From Lytechinus pictus (lineage: Eukaryota; Echinodermata; Echinoidea; Temnopleuroida; Toxopneustidae), in assembly GCF_037042905.1 (NCBI RefSeq), contig NC_087259.1, positions 24,538,501 to 24,602,500 on the forward strand: 64,000 nucleotides of DNA, given 5' to 3'. The first letter of the stretch is position 1; every line of letters begins with the position of its first letter. Positions 9,836 through 20,590 of this stretch are shown piece by piece. The position numbers were made by a program, and so were the translations under genes. The notes under the pieces are model-generated. The model had not been told where the DNA came from, did not search any database, and was given only the letters and a program-made list of their open reading frames with translations.

Positions 9836-12142
9836 CAAGGGCGCCGGAAGCGGGGGGGGGGGCAGTCCCCCCCAAAAAAAAAATTAAAAAAAAATTTGGG
9901 GGGCAAAACGAGATTTCCCCCCCCCCCCCCCCAATGTGCCCCCTAAAAGTAGAAAAATTCTAAATTATTTAAGGACAAAAGATAACGATGAAGGCACTTT
10001 TCTGCCTAAAAATTGTCATTTCCATTGTCAAAAATGAAAAAAATTCGCTCCTGTCGGGGCAATTACATATCATAGTAAGCCTCGCGTCTTTTTACGAACA
10101 TGTCCCTCTGTAAAACATACCTTTGATAAGCCCCTTTCCATCTTATTACAGTGTGATAACGTTTAACCTTTTTAATGAATACATTTCAGACTAAAACCGA
10201 ATGGCAAACTGAAAGTGGTTCACCAATGCATGCTGGCTGTGTCGGCTAACAAACGCGCGGTCGCCAAGAAACGCTCAGACACATTTTAGAAGAGTGATTG
10301 TATTTGAGTACAGAGTAGAGTGAGCTCACCCATATAGATTCTTATGTTTTGATAGTTACGAAATGAAAACAAGATATCAGTATGATACAATAATTTTATA
10401 GCCTTATATAATCATTTATCTCCATGTTGCAAGCCTGGACAAATAATATTGTAGCGTATAGCTTAATATTAGCCGTAGACTAATACTGATATTTTCATTA
10501 TTTTGCCCTTCCTGGTATGTAGTCGAGTACAAATAGATGTGTTACACTTCTACAAATTCTTGAGAAACACAGTGGAATATAATTAGATGATGTTTGAGGG
10601 CCTGCATGGTGGTGTGTAGCGGATGTGGTTTACGGAACTAGCGAGATAATTGCGTCTCCATTGCAAATAATCTCGAGATTGTTCAGATCGGGATAATTTG
10701 CCGGATCAGAAATAGCGCGCTAATTTGAAAACTCGGGATGGTGCAGACGGCCCTGAATGGATAGAGGAAGAAGTAAAATTGATGGGCTCGAAATTGGAAG
10801 ATTGAGAGTAGGTCCTAGAGTAATATTTCTTGAAAATGTTTGTAGTTCTGAAAATGACTGTAAAACAGAAAAGGTTAAAGAGTTATAGAGGCTTGAGTAG
10901 TTGGATTATTGGACAAATGAGAAGATGCTAGCTTGAGTCGGCGAATAGAGTGCAGAGCAGGAGTACTCATATATCAACTACTCAAGCCTCTTCAACTCTT
11001 CAACCTTTTCTGGTTTACTGTCTTTTTCAGGACTACGCTCATTTAAACAAAAAATTACTCGACTATCAACTGTCCACTTCCTCCCCTATCAATTTCACAT
11101 TCACTTCTTCCTCTATCCACTTTTTCGAAAACTCCACATGGTGTACCGTCAACCAAATCCGCTACTGGAATGTAATTGTTTTCTTCTAAATAATGTTACA
11201 TAATGTACATTATGAACTGCGGTAGTTTGTTAATCAGTTCATGATTATTTACAAATGAATATTTCCTGGAATTTGATATTCATCATTTCCTAGCTATGGT
11301 CACATTTTCCCCAGAAAATATGTAAAGAAAAAAAGAAGATTTTGAAGGAGTCATCCAAAAGTGTTTCCCAGCCATACAAAACATGCAAAAGGAAACACAT
11401 AAATCGAGTAATGTTTTAAACTTTAATGATTTTCAGAAGTTTTAAATTGTTAGACAATTAAGCTTGTCATATTTCTTTTTCCTCCAGTTACAAAATATGA
11501 AACGTATTGCCCATGCATGGATAATCAGGGAATATCTCCAATGCTGATGTCAGAAATGATTTGCATAGAATGGGGATTTAAGTGCTTATCGACGTCTGCC
11601 ACGTCAGAACACTATGACATTTTGAATTTGAAAAGATATTCATTAGAATTTCTTTTGTTTCTGCTGTTACGCTTCTTCTGCTTAATACACTCCTTGTTCT
11701 GACAGGAATTACTTGAAATTTACGATTGTGCTCTCTCGCGTCGTCCGTGTATGTAAATGTACATAAATAAATGTTTCTGAAAGGATATTGCATGAAAAAT
11801 GTAATTTCTGGTATTTTGAGTCAATATAAGCGTAATACGTAATTTAATTGATCAGACATGAAAACCACATTCCGAAGCGATCGTTTTGCGGGTAGATTTC
11901 ATAGGTTCTCATAAATTATGAATATAGTCTTTCGTAGTGAATTTTATGTTTACTTCTCAAGAAATTTATTTTTGAATGCTCTTAGAAACGCAACTTTTAT
12001 ACTCCATTTTTACACAAAGTCCTTACCGTGGGGGTCCCACACCCTCTTCCGCTCGATCGCTTCGGTATCTCACGCTGTCAAAAATATTGTGCCCCCTTCG
12101 GGATTTTGCCCCCCTAAAACTGAAAGTGTTCCGGCGCGCCTG
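9836..12142. mobile_element. hAT-like element (family C), inserted in gypsy, 2307 bp
   Basis: The left end CAAGGGCGCCGGAA and the right end TTCCGGCGCGCCTG are 14-base inverted repeats with two mismatches. The element is flanked by an exact 8-base duplication, TGAGCTAC. The gypsy reading frame on the left and right belongs to one and the same frame across the duplicated site, which shows that the insertion is clean and younger than the gypsy copy. The interior holds G and C runs near both ends, a long imperfect palindrome (10740-11140) and no recognisable transposase, so it is non-autonomous. The end sequence resembles the 165-bp element at 42531. Confidence 0.85.
10740..11140. repeat. Long imperfect palindrome inside the hAT-like element
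   Basis: The two arms complement each other over roughly 170 bases. Matching blocks are GGATAGAGGAAGAAGT (left near 10759, right arm near 11110 as the complement), AATTGAT, CGAGTAAT, and the inner block AGAGGCTTGAGTAGTTG (left near 10888, right complement near 10975). The spacer between the inner ends is about 70 bases. It could extrude as a large hairpin. Confidence 0.75.
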
Positions 12143-13275
12143 TGAGCTACGATACTATCAGAACGAAGATAGAGATACTCAACATGTCAAAGAGTTTGTC
12201 AAGGATGGATATAGACCCTCTGTAAGAGAAATTCGCAACTACAATCCGCGAATGAGGAAATTTCTCTGGGAGTATCCTCGTCTAATCATCGACCAAGACA
12301 TCCTCTATCGTACAAAGCTAGATCAGTTTGGTGCAACAACACAACAGCCAGTAATACCAGAAAGCCTCATCCCAAAGGTATTGAAAGAGCTGCATGGTCA
12401 TCCGTCTTCAGGTCACTTTGGTCTCCAACGTACATTACTTCGAGCTGAAGCAACCTGCTACTGGCCATGTATGCGTCGAGACATAACTAACCACTGCTCA
12501 ACATGTACAACATGTGAAGCATTCCGCTCTCCTAATCCAAAGTACCAAGCTCCACTACGCAACATAACTACAGATCACCCTCTGCAAATGGTTTTTGCAG
12601 ATATTGCATAGCTCCCCACATCTCGCCGAGGATACAAGTATATCTTAGTCATCGTAGACAATTTCAGCAAATATGTAAACATCTATCCGATGAAGAATCA
12701 AACTGCTCAGACTGTTGCAAAACATATCTTCGAGGACTATATAACTGAACATGGTGTTCCAGAAGTTCTACACACAGACCAAGGTCGCCAGTTCGAATCC
12801 AGACTAGTCCAACAGTTATGCCAGAAACTAGGAATTCGCAAGTCAAGGTCAACACCTTATCACCCACAGGGAGCTGGACTTGTTGAAAGAGCTAACCGTG
12901 TCATAAAGGAACAACTCGCACGGTATGTTAGAGATCAACATGATCAAGGCAGAGATTGGGCCAACCACCTTCATCAACTCCAACTCGCCTACAATTCTAG
13001 CGTTCACTCAACCACTGGCATGACCCCTTACTTCATCCTACATGGACGAGAAGCCAGAATACCAGCCAGCATCACATGTCCAGTACCTACCCAATATTTT
13101 AATCCGCCTGAACAGTATGCACTGGATCTTCACTCCCGTTTGAAGAAGTCCTTCCAGTATGTTCAACAGAAAACTCAAACCTCCCAAAGACAACAGAAAG
13201 AGGGATATGATAAGAAGGTTCGCACACAAAAGTACAACGTACATCAAAGATCTTGTTCGGCTACATGATCCTACA
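12143..13275 (+). pseudogene. Ty3/gypsy integrase, core domain, with stop
   Basis: After the right target duplication the pol frame resumes. The HHCC zinc-binding module is visible: 'HGHPSSGHFG' and, further on, 'CSTCTTC'. The catalytic core follows: 'FADIA' with an immediate TAG at 12609-12611, then 'YILVIVDNFSKYVNIYP', 'HTDQGRQFES' with the second Asp, 'STPYHPQGAGLVERANR' with the Glu, and 'AYNSSVHSTTGMTPY'. All three catalytic acids (Asp, Asp, Glu) can be placed. The stop and a frame slip near 13200 make it non-functional. Confidence 0.92.
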
Positions 13276-13494
13276 AATGTCAGGAACAAACTCAATCCAA
13301 ATTGGACAGGTCCATACTCAATCCTATCTTCTTCAGACGATGGACTGAACTACAGAATAGCTGATATTCACAACGAAAAATATCAGAAGGTAGTCCATCA
13401 TAATCGTCTCAAGCTATGGAGATCCAAAGTTCCACAATCAAAGACAGTAACAGACAAACAGCCTAACCAAAGTCATCCTATCAGCCCTCCTTGA
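13220..13494 (+). pseudogene. Ty3/gypsy integrase C-terminal GPF/Y module
   Basis: In a frame different from the integrase core (shift near 13200-13230) the sequence reads 'KDLVRLHDPTNVRNKLNPNW', then 'TGPYSILSSSDDGLNYRI' and 'VVHHNRLKLW'. This is the GPF/Y module found at the C-terminus of many Ty3/gypsy integrases. The frame ends at 13492-13494. Confidence 0.88.
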
Positions 13495-13972
13495 AACACT
13501 CAACCACAGTTTGAACCTTCCTACATCGAATGGTCAACTGACCATTCCCAACAGCAGGCAGATACTGACCAACCTTCATGGTCAGGGCAGTCTGTCCCAA
13601 GCACAAGAAGTTCACCCACGATCTCTTCCTTCATCTTCTGATCAACCTTCATGGTCAGAATCAACATCAGTTGGTCTTCCTTCATCTTCTGATCAACCAT
13701 CATGGTCAGAATCAACATCACTTCGACTTCCTTCTTCTTCTGATCAACCATCATGGTCAGATAAGTCTACACCAGGTCCCAATGGTCACTTATCATGGTC
13801 AGAGAAACCTATCCAGCCAAGACCAGATACCCAGCATCGTCGAGACACGACTGAGCACCAGCCACGGTCAGGAAATTCGAAAACCAATCCAGGGTCTTCA
13901 CCAAACCAAAGCAGTCAGACGGCAGGTCCCAAGAAAGTGGCTTCTTTCATCCAAGTGATATTCATGACTTGA
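13495..13972 (+). pseudogene. Gypsy polyprotein tail with 17-residue repeats
   Basis: The open frame 13511-13972 contains three direct copies of a 17-residue unit (51 bases): 'LPSSSDQPSWSESTS' plus two variable residues, at roughly 13620-13770. A looser copy ('GHLSWSEKP') follows. Which frame was the original pol frame is uncertain, because two overlapping frames are open. Low-complexity Ser/Pro tails after the integrase are common in such elements. The frame ends at the foldback insertion. Confidence 0.6.
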
Positions 13973-13975
13973 GAT
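13967..13975. repeat. Target duplication, left copy (ACTTGAGAT)
   Basis: Nine bases ACTTGAGAT at 13967-13975, repeated exactly at 14851-14859. They bracket the 875-bp foldback element. Nine-base duplications are known for Mutator-like elements, but an 8-base duplication plus one chance match is equally possible. Confidence 0.7.
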
Positions 13976-14850
13976 GTTTTGCATATTTAATGAGCTTGAT
14001 GCGGACCAAAACACCTCTTTTCATTCGGTCATTGCTGCTCTAATTGTGCATCGAATTTCATAAATTTGGTATCATTGTAAAGAGGAAGAATCAATCTTTC
14101 AGCTCATTTGTTTAGATTTGTTCAAAGATTTTGTAATATAGGTTAAAATTTTGATCTAAAATATGCTACAAAATAATTATTTTCACCTGACAAAAGCTGC
14201 TATTTTCACACTTTATTTTTGTTTGAGTCCAAATGATTTTTATATCATGATAAAGCTGAATATGTATGCTTTAAAATGATATAGGTTTCAAAATAAGAAT
14301 TGGTTTAATCGGGTCAAGATCACTTTTCATTTGCCAAGTACATAAAACAGCTTGAAAACAAGAATACTGCACTCTGATTGGTCAAACAGACCACACACTG
14401 GCAAATTCCAACGGTTCTAGAGCCTGGGCTCATGGGAAGGTCACACTTCCCATGTGGTAATCTCCTCAAATACCCCGCGCCTGTTGTTCTGTGAACCTTA
14501 TCCAGCCAATCAGAACTCTGGATTTCATGCAAGTACAAAATTTCAGAAATCTCGTCTTGTACCTTGGTGGGAAAAGTGTGATCTTGACCCGATTAAAAGG
14601 TGCCGCATATCAAGAGTGGCATTGTGAGAAAGTACAGAAGTTCAGCTTTATGTTGATATAGATATCATTGAGGCTCAAAATAAAAAGTTTTGCACAATTT
14701 GCAAAAGAAAACAGAGGAAGAAAATTCAGTTTTGAGGCACATTTTCAGGCCAGAAATTTACTTATTTAACAAAATATTGTATACAAAAGAAATGACCAAT
14801 ATCAAAGAGTAACCTTTACTCTATCTGATGGTGCAATAATATTTCATTTA
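13976..14850. mobile_element. Foldback (palindromic) element, 875 bp, inserted in gypsy
   Basis: The element is flanked by direct repeats ACTTGAGAT. Its two halves are imperfect complements. The inner arms are TTTAATCGGGTCAAGATCAC (14304-14323) and its complement ending at 14598. Farther out, 'ATGATATCTATATCAACATAAAGCTGAA' on the complement matches 'ATGATTTTTATATCATGATAAAGCTGAA' near 14234. The very ends are poorly paired. There is no coding frame, so it is a non-autonomous DNA element or foldback MITE. Confidence 0.7.
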
Positions 14851-14859
14851 ACTTGAGAT

Positions 14860-15231
14860 TAAAACAGGTAAATTCTTAGAGAAAGAAAATCTCACGAATC
14901 ACGAGATTTTGCAAGGAGGAGGATTCAGCCACGAGATGATTTGGATGAATCTGGCCTTTTTGCTCATTAGCATAGGGACCTGCGGTCTGACTGAAAGACA
15001 AGTAGCTGACCCCCCTTCACTTAACACCAATCCAGGATCTACACTACAACAAAGAAGAGTAGCTGACCCCCGTCAGCTAACAACGACCCAAACCCAGTCC
15101 AACCACCAGGACCAGGTTAAGCTGATGTCAACCACGCCAATGCCCACGATGCAACTCAACATAAAGACGACACTGTTAACATTTCGCGTTATGGAAGAAG
15201 AATTGTTAGACCAGAACGATTTCGTAATTCG
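14860..15231 (+). pseudogene. Possible gypsy polyprotein C-terminus
   Basis: A frame ending at the TGA at about 15229-15231 reads 'VNISRYGRRIVRPERFRNS'. This resembles the [S/T]RxGRxxxxPxR box often found at the C-terminus of Ty3/gypsy polyproteins. An overlapping frame at 14909-15250 has a signal-peptide-like start ('MNLAFLLISIGTCGL') and two 'VADP' repeats; it might be an env-like start or chance. The position directly after the foldback insertion supports an origin in the same gypsy copy. No 3' LTR is recognisable downstream. Confidence 0.45.
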
Positions 15232-15249
15232 CAGAAATGATAAAATTTG

Positions 15250-16715
15250 ATAAACTCATTGCGCATGACATCGACTTATGATAACTGATAATTGAAAGAC
15301 TGAATTTGGAAGACTGAACATTATCGTCGATATCCTCTTTCCGAGATGAATCATAAATCATGAAGAACATATAAATATTTCGCGTCGAGAGAAAAAGTGC
15401 CATTTGATATTTTATGCACAAATTGTGCTTAGCTTCGTGTTACATTTTGAATATCGCACTTCCAATAAATTTGTATTTCTTTCATGCTTGATGCCATCTG
15501 ACACATATTTCAATCTTCTACATGAATATACAAAATTCTGATATCACATTATATGATTATGCCAGAAACCTTAATATTTCACTGTAAATCGCTGTTTTGC
15601 TTGAATTTTTAAATTTTGATTGGCAGTTTTCTTCATAAAATTGTAAATTGTCAAATGTGTATTCAATTTTTGCACACAAAAAATTGGAAATTGTGTAAAT
15701 TTTGAAAAAAAAAGGTTCAGAATTGGTTCTTTTTGGAAAGAAACAAATATTTTTTCTTGCACAATTTGAAAAAACAAAAATGTTTTACAATAGATAAAAG
15801 GTACAAACAAGAGGAAAAGTTCTTTATTTTGTACTTTAAAATATATATATGATCCAATTTTGAAATTATTTAATTCTAGGGTCATATGTGAAAGAAAAGG
15901 TCCCATGATTTTTTTTATGTATAAAAGAATTTGATGTTGAACAATATTTTTTTTTGGTTCTAAACCTTGTAAAGATAAGATTCAAAGAAGAGTTTAAAGG
16001 GTTGTTTACAAAACAAGGTACATACTTTATTAGTAAAATGAAAAGTTTCTGATGTACATATTCTTTTCCAAAGATAAACATTGATCTACATTTTGAATGA
16101 CATACTAGATTTGTCAGTTGGATCGTGAAAAGTTCAATTTAGGTGATATTTTATGGAAAAAAGTATTAATAAAATGTTATCTTTTTGAAAATTTGAAGAA
16201 GTTTCCCCCCCCCCAAAAAAAATACTTTGCTTGGATATTAATTTGACAATGTTGGATAATTATTGAATTAGTGTATAAAACAAATAGTCCTTTTTATTAA
16301 AAAAAAGTTTTCAAAGATTTGGTCAAATTTATTATGACCTCGACATATTGATGTATTTTTTTCTCAGAGATTGTTATATTTTCTGATTATAGAATTTGAA
16401 AGATACTTTTCATATGGTGAAACGGTTATTTTTTTTTCATGTTGATTAATTGATCTTCACTTTTTTTATCGAGGTAGATAGAACTTTCATTGCAGAATTT
16501 ACTTGTATATAAAAAAATACATATTTTCTTTTAACATCAAATGTTATATTTCGAAGTCACACATTGACTGATAGTTGAAACATATATTTTTATGTTGTCA
16601 AAAAAAAAAAAAAATATTCTCATACATGAAGATTGATTTTAAAATGAGGACATTTTATTTGTAAGAGGAGATATTGTTTGTAGAGCTGTAGTGTGAACAG
16701 AGTTTCAAGAATATT
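15250..16715. other. Very AT-rich spacer
   Basis: From about 15500 to 16700 the sequence is extremely AT-rich with many T and A homopolymers. It includes poly-C next to poly-A at 16206-16223. Open frames here reflect low-complexity composition rather than genes. No RNA gene or clear mobile-element boundary is visible. Confidence 0.55.
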
Positions 16716-16721
16716 GAATGT

Positions 16722-17100
16722 TATTTATAGATGTCTTCTTTATTATTCTTTATCATCCTCTCTTCTCTGTTAGTCATCAAAATTCCATCTTTTCTTCCAT
16801 CACCTTCTTTACATTCCTTTCAACATACCAGATTCACTCTTCCATCCCTCTCTTTTGTTCATACTCACGTTCACACATACTTGACTCTTGCTAAGTTCTT
16901 ATTCTCTGATTGGTTCTCTCCCTCTGACTTAAGTTCATTAATATTCAATAGCAGCTATTCATATGCCATGTATATTCATGTATTTCTTTTATTTGCTATC
17001 TTTGCTATTTGAATATTCATTATTTATCTTTGTTATATATAAATCAAGCATGTAAATATATTATGCCAAATAAACCCCTGAGGTTCAAAGTTGCTCAGCC
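16722..17100. repeat. Interspersed repeat, inverted relative to 48355-49035
   Basis: The blocks 16722-16880 and about 16960-17095 are the reverse complement of 48875-49035 and 48355-48480 respectively, with only scattered mismatches. The open frame at 16731-17012 is therefore repeat sequence, not a gene. The second copy contains an extra ~390 bases between the two blocks. Confidence 0.8.
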
Positions 17101-17221
17101 AAGGGCAGTTCATCACAGGCAATCATCGAGTGAGGTTGTCCAATGTCCACTTCATGTCTCTGTAAGTTAGAAACGCGCCCTTTGCCTACCACTCTGGCCA
17201 CTCTACACAACAATAACATTG

Positions 17222-18130
17222 TTTAAAGGGAAAAAATCGCAAAAGAATTCGACATCATAGAAAACCATAGGATAGCTGTATTATATATGTTTTCAGGCAT
17301 TCCCAATATAAAATGAGAAAGGAATACATATTGCACATATTACCGCATTATGCTAATTACTAGTATGCTAATTACGGCAATTACATTGGTAAAAGGGAAA
17401 AATAATGTCATAAATGAATTCCTCATTATAGGAAACCATGGTATTGCTGTATTGTTCTTGTTTTCGGGCATTCTCGATATAAAATGACAAAGAAATATAA
17501 TGAATGTTTATGAGTGCAATGGACAGAATACTTCATGAGGTGAAAGATGAAATGATCCATTCAACAAGGCGTAGCCGAGTTGAATGGATCATTATTTCAT
17601 CTTTCACCGAATGAAGTATTATGTCCATTGCACGAATGAAAATACATTCATTATCTGGTTTATATGACACCTAAAAAATGTTGTTGTTTTTTCATATGAA
17701 ATTCATGAAATTTCGATGCAAAACATGGTCATGCAGTGCGAGTTTGGTCTGTTGATTGTTACGTCATTACAACATGCGCACTGATGGTGCATGAGCTGCA
17801 GTCTCGGTGCGCGAGTGCAATGGACAGAATCTGGACAAAATCGTATGGATCCAAAATTGCGCGGTTGATGACGTCAATGAAAAATGGGCTGAATGAACGA
17901 TATCAAACAACCAATCAAATCACAAGGATCTATCTAGGTGTCATATAAGTATATATATTACACATATATGTCAATTAGTGCATTATGCTAATTATGCTAA
18001 TTACAGCGATTACATTGGTTAAAGTGGAAAAAATGTTATAAATGAATTCCTCTCCATAGAAAACCATAGGAGGTTTGCATTATCTACATATTGGGCATTT
18101 TCTGGATAGACATCAACAAATACGTATCTG
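17222..18130. repeat. Diverged direct repeats around 'GAATTC...AAACCAT'
   Basis: Three related blocks start near 17228, 17395 and 18020. Each holds, in order, 'GGGAAAAA' or 'GTGGAAAAA', 'AA.GAATTC', 'ATAG.AAACCAT.G' and a later 'GGCATT.T'. The first two are about 168 bases apart and share 'ATATAAAATGA.AAAG.AATA'. Between them lies 'TATGCTAATTAC', also present before the third. No coding is seen. Confidence 0.65.
17514..17634. repeat. 121-bp near-perfect hairpin
   Basis: The left arm starts GTGCAATGGACAGAATAC and continues through GATCCATTCAAC. The right arm mirrors it: GTTGAATGGATC through GTCCATTGCAC. The loop is about 14 bases (AAGGCGTAGCCGA). A second hairpin of the same type lies at 18265-18384. 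Confidence 0.85.
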
Positions 18131-18264
18131 TTGCATCGATAAGAAAAAAATCAACAGAAGCAGATGGAATTAAGACATATTTTGCCTTTGTCTGACAATT
18201 CATTTTCTCTGAAAATATTTTTGTTTTCCCCGTTTTATGATATACAAATAATGAATGTGTATGC

Positions 18265-18384
18265 GTGCAATGGGAAGAATATTTTCATGAGATGAAAGAT
18301 GTAAAGTTCCATTCAACGAGGCGTTAGCCGAGTTGAATGGAACTTTTAATCTTTCATCGAATGTAAATATTCTTTCCATTGCAC
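18265..18384. repeat. 120-bp near-perfect hairpin, same family
   Basis: Arms GTGCAATGGGAAGAATAT...TTCCATTCAAC and GTTGAATGGAA...TTTCCATTGCAC, with the loop GAGGCGTTAGCCGA. Outer ends, loop and length match the hairpin at 17514-17634, while the stems have diverged in step: most changes are compensated on the other arm. Confidence 0.85.
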
Positions 18385-18589
18385 AAATATTTACATTCAT
18401 TATTTGTTTTATATAACTCATATAAGTTACAAAGTTTTTAAAAATGTAAAAAAAGGAATAAAAAGATAAAGATTAGGTTGGCCTATTTCCAGCAACTAAT
18501 TTTTCTCTGATAATTGCTAGTCGGTGGATAACACCATGTATCGACAGCTCATCAGCCCTTTGCTTTCATGTTTGTGACGCGCATTGCTT

Positions 18590-19115
18590 CATGGATCTGA
18601 GTCGAGTGCGCACAGTCAGTTTGATCTGCGCTAACTTCATGCGCGCGAACACACACACACACACATACACAATAAGTAGACATACACATGATTATACTGA
18701 GGGAGCGCTAGCGCGCGTACCGTGCAATGGGAAAATAAAAAATGCACGGTCACCGTGCAATGGAAAATTACAAAATGCACGCAGTAAAAAATGGACCAAA
18801 TATTGAACACCTTTCAACCAATCAGATGGCAAGAATCTTCGTTTGAGTTATATAAAAGCAGTTAATTGTTTGTGTTCTTTTGCGACACACTTTGATTCAA
18901 GAATCTGAGTGCGCACAGTAAGCCTTTTTGTTGATGCGCTTACTTCGATGCGCGCAATCACACACACATACAAATTGTACGTATACACATATGCTTAGTG
19001 GTACACACTGAAGGAGAAAGCAATGGAAAATAAAATTTGCATGCAGCACAAAATGGATCAAATATTGAATGGCTTTCAACCAATCAAATTACAAGAATCT
19101 TTGTATGAGTAGTAT
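18590..19115. repeat. Two-copy direct duplication with CA-rich core
   Basis: Two diverged copies with a period of about 305 bases (18590-18860 and 18895-19115). Shared blocks are 'CTGAGT.GAGTGCGCACAGT', 'GCGC.AACTTC.ATGCGCGC' followed by ACAC runs, 'GCAATGGAAAAT', 'AAAATGGA.CAAATATTGAA' and 'TTTCAACCAATCA'. The first copy contains a small internal repeat of 'CCGTGCAATGG'. Confidence 0.75.
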
Positions 19116-19703
19116 AATATGGTTTCATTTTGATACCTTCGGCCATGGTCAGGAGGAGAGCAGTATTAAATGAAACTTCTAATGACGAGGTTAAAAATAT
19201 GGTTGATGGCCTCATTTTCTTTAAATAACTTTGAATTCAGTCTGATTATTCTAAAAAAAGATGAGAGCGACCTACAAAATATGATTCACGAGTTCGGAAT
19301 ATAAGGAGAGGTTTTATGTCAGTCTATGATAGATGGGATCTTGCTTCTCAACGATACTAACGCTTCAGAGTTGTTATGGCAGATCGTTTTGCTGTGTCTA
19401 CCCTCCATTGATGCGAGAGAGCTTAGCGTACGTTTTCTACACTTTTCAGAAATTAGCACTTTAACATTATCTTGTTGAGACTAAGAAGTTTGAAGTCCAG
19501 GATATTTAACTACTCGAAATACTAAAGCTCCTAGAGGTTGGTTTTCTTTGATGTACCCTGGTCAATAGCGAGTCTTCGCTCTTCAACCCCAGGCGTAATG
19601 GGCCCATTCAGCGCTGAGCGATATTACTCGCTTATACTTGTTTTTATGGACTGCCTGTTTTTATAACCCTGTAAAAATCATTTAATCATACTTTATGGTA
19701 TTT
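19116..19703. other. Intergenic spacer
   Basis: No exon, RNA gene or clear repeat is recognised here. Composition is less AT-extreme than the flanks. Confidence 0.45.
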
Positions 19704-20287
19704 AAAGGTTAAGTCAACCCCAGAAAAATTTTTATTTGAATAAATATAGAAAAATCAAGCAAAAACAACACTGAAAATTTCACCAAAATCGGACGTACAA
19801 TAGGAAAGTTATTATTTTTAAGGTTTCGCTTATTTTTCACAAAACAGTTAATATGCGCAACTCAGTGACATTAATGAGAGAGTTAATGATATCACTCACT
19901 CGCTATTTCTTTTGTCTGTTTTGTTTGAATTATACATTAATATTTCAATTTTTATCGATATGACAATAAGGACCAACTTGACTGAAGCATGAAATGTTAA
20001 CACAATGGTAATGTTCTAGGAGGAACAAAACTTTGTTTCACAGGACATTGAGGAGAAAATTCGAATATTTCATATTTCATATCATAATCAAATACAAAAG
20101 AAATAGTGAGTGGATAACGTCATCAGTCACCTAATTTGCATACCGACCCGATGTGCATATAACTATTTTGTGAAATTAAGCTAAACTTCAATATATCATA
20201 ACTTTCTTATCCGATTTTGATGAAAATTTTAGTGCTATCCTTTTTGGATTTTTCTCTTTTTATGATGGACTTGTCTGCTTGTCCTTT
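19704..20287. mobile_element. Foldback MITE, family AAAGG-CAAGTC, copy 1
   Basis: The ends are AAAGGTTAAGTCAACCCC and the near complement GGACTTGTCTGCTTGTCCTTTT. The interior is an imperfect palindrome: 'GGTTTCGCTTATTTTTCACAAAACAGTT' on the left mirrors 'AACTATTTTGTGAAATTAAGC' on the right. A second copy with the same order of blocks is at 49037-49625. No coding is present. It sits about 300 bases upstream of the first recognised exon of the 812-residue gene. Confidence 0.75.
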
Positions 20288-20590
20288 TATAATCTAGTAG
20301 GCAACGAAAAAGAGATGAACCTATATTTCGAATGTGAAATACTTTAATATTATCTTAATTATCATGAACATGGTGAATGTTGAATTAAACGGTAAATCTA
20401 TACTGTATACCTCTATTGGAATATGTGGAAAAAAAGTGGTCGTTGTACATTATCATTATAAGAATGATATCGGTCTTTATATTTTAATGTAGTAAAATGT
20501 ATTTGTCGTGAGCGCAATCGCCATCTGCTTTACCTCTTTCTTCAATTTAAATATGTTAATTGAATGCATATTTACTATTTGTTCTTTTTC

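Noticed and set aside
12664..12867. Antisense open frame in the integrase region
   Set aside because: It lies opposite the clear integrase core and has no independent features.
16731..17012. 93-residue hydrophobic protein
   Set aside because: The sequence is an interspersed repeat found inverted at 48.4-49.0 kb.
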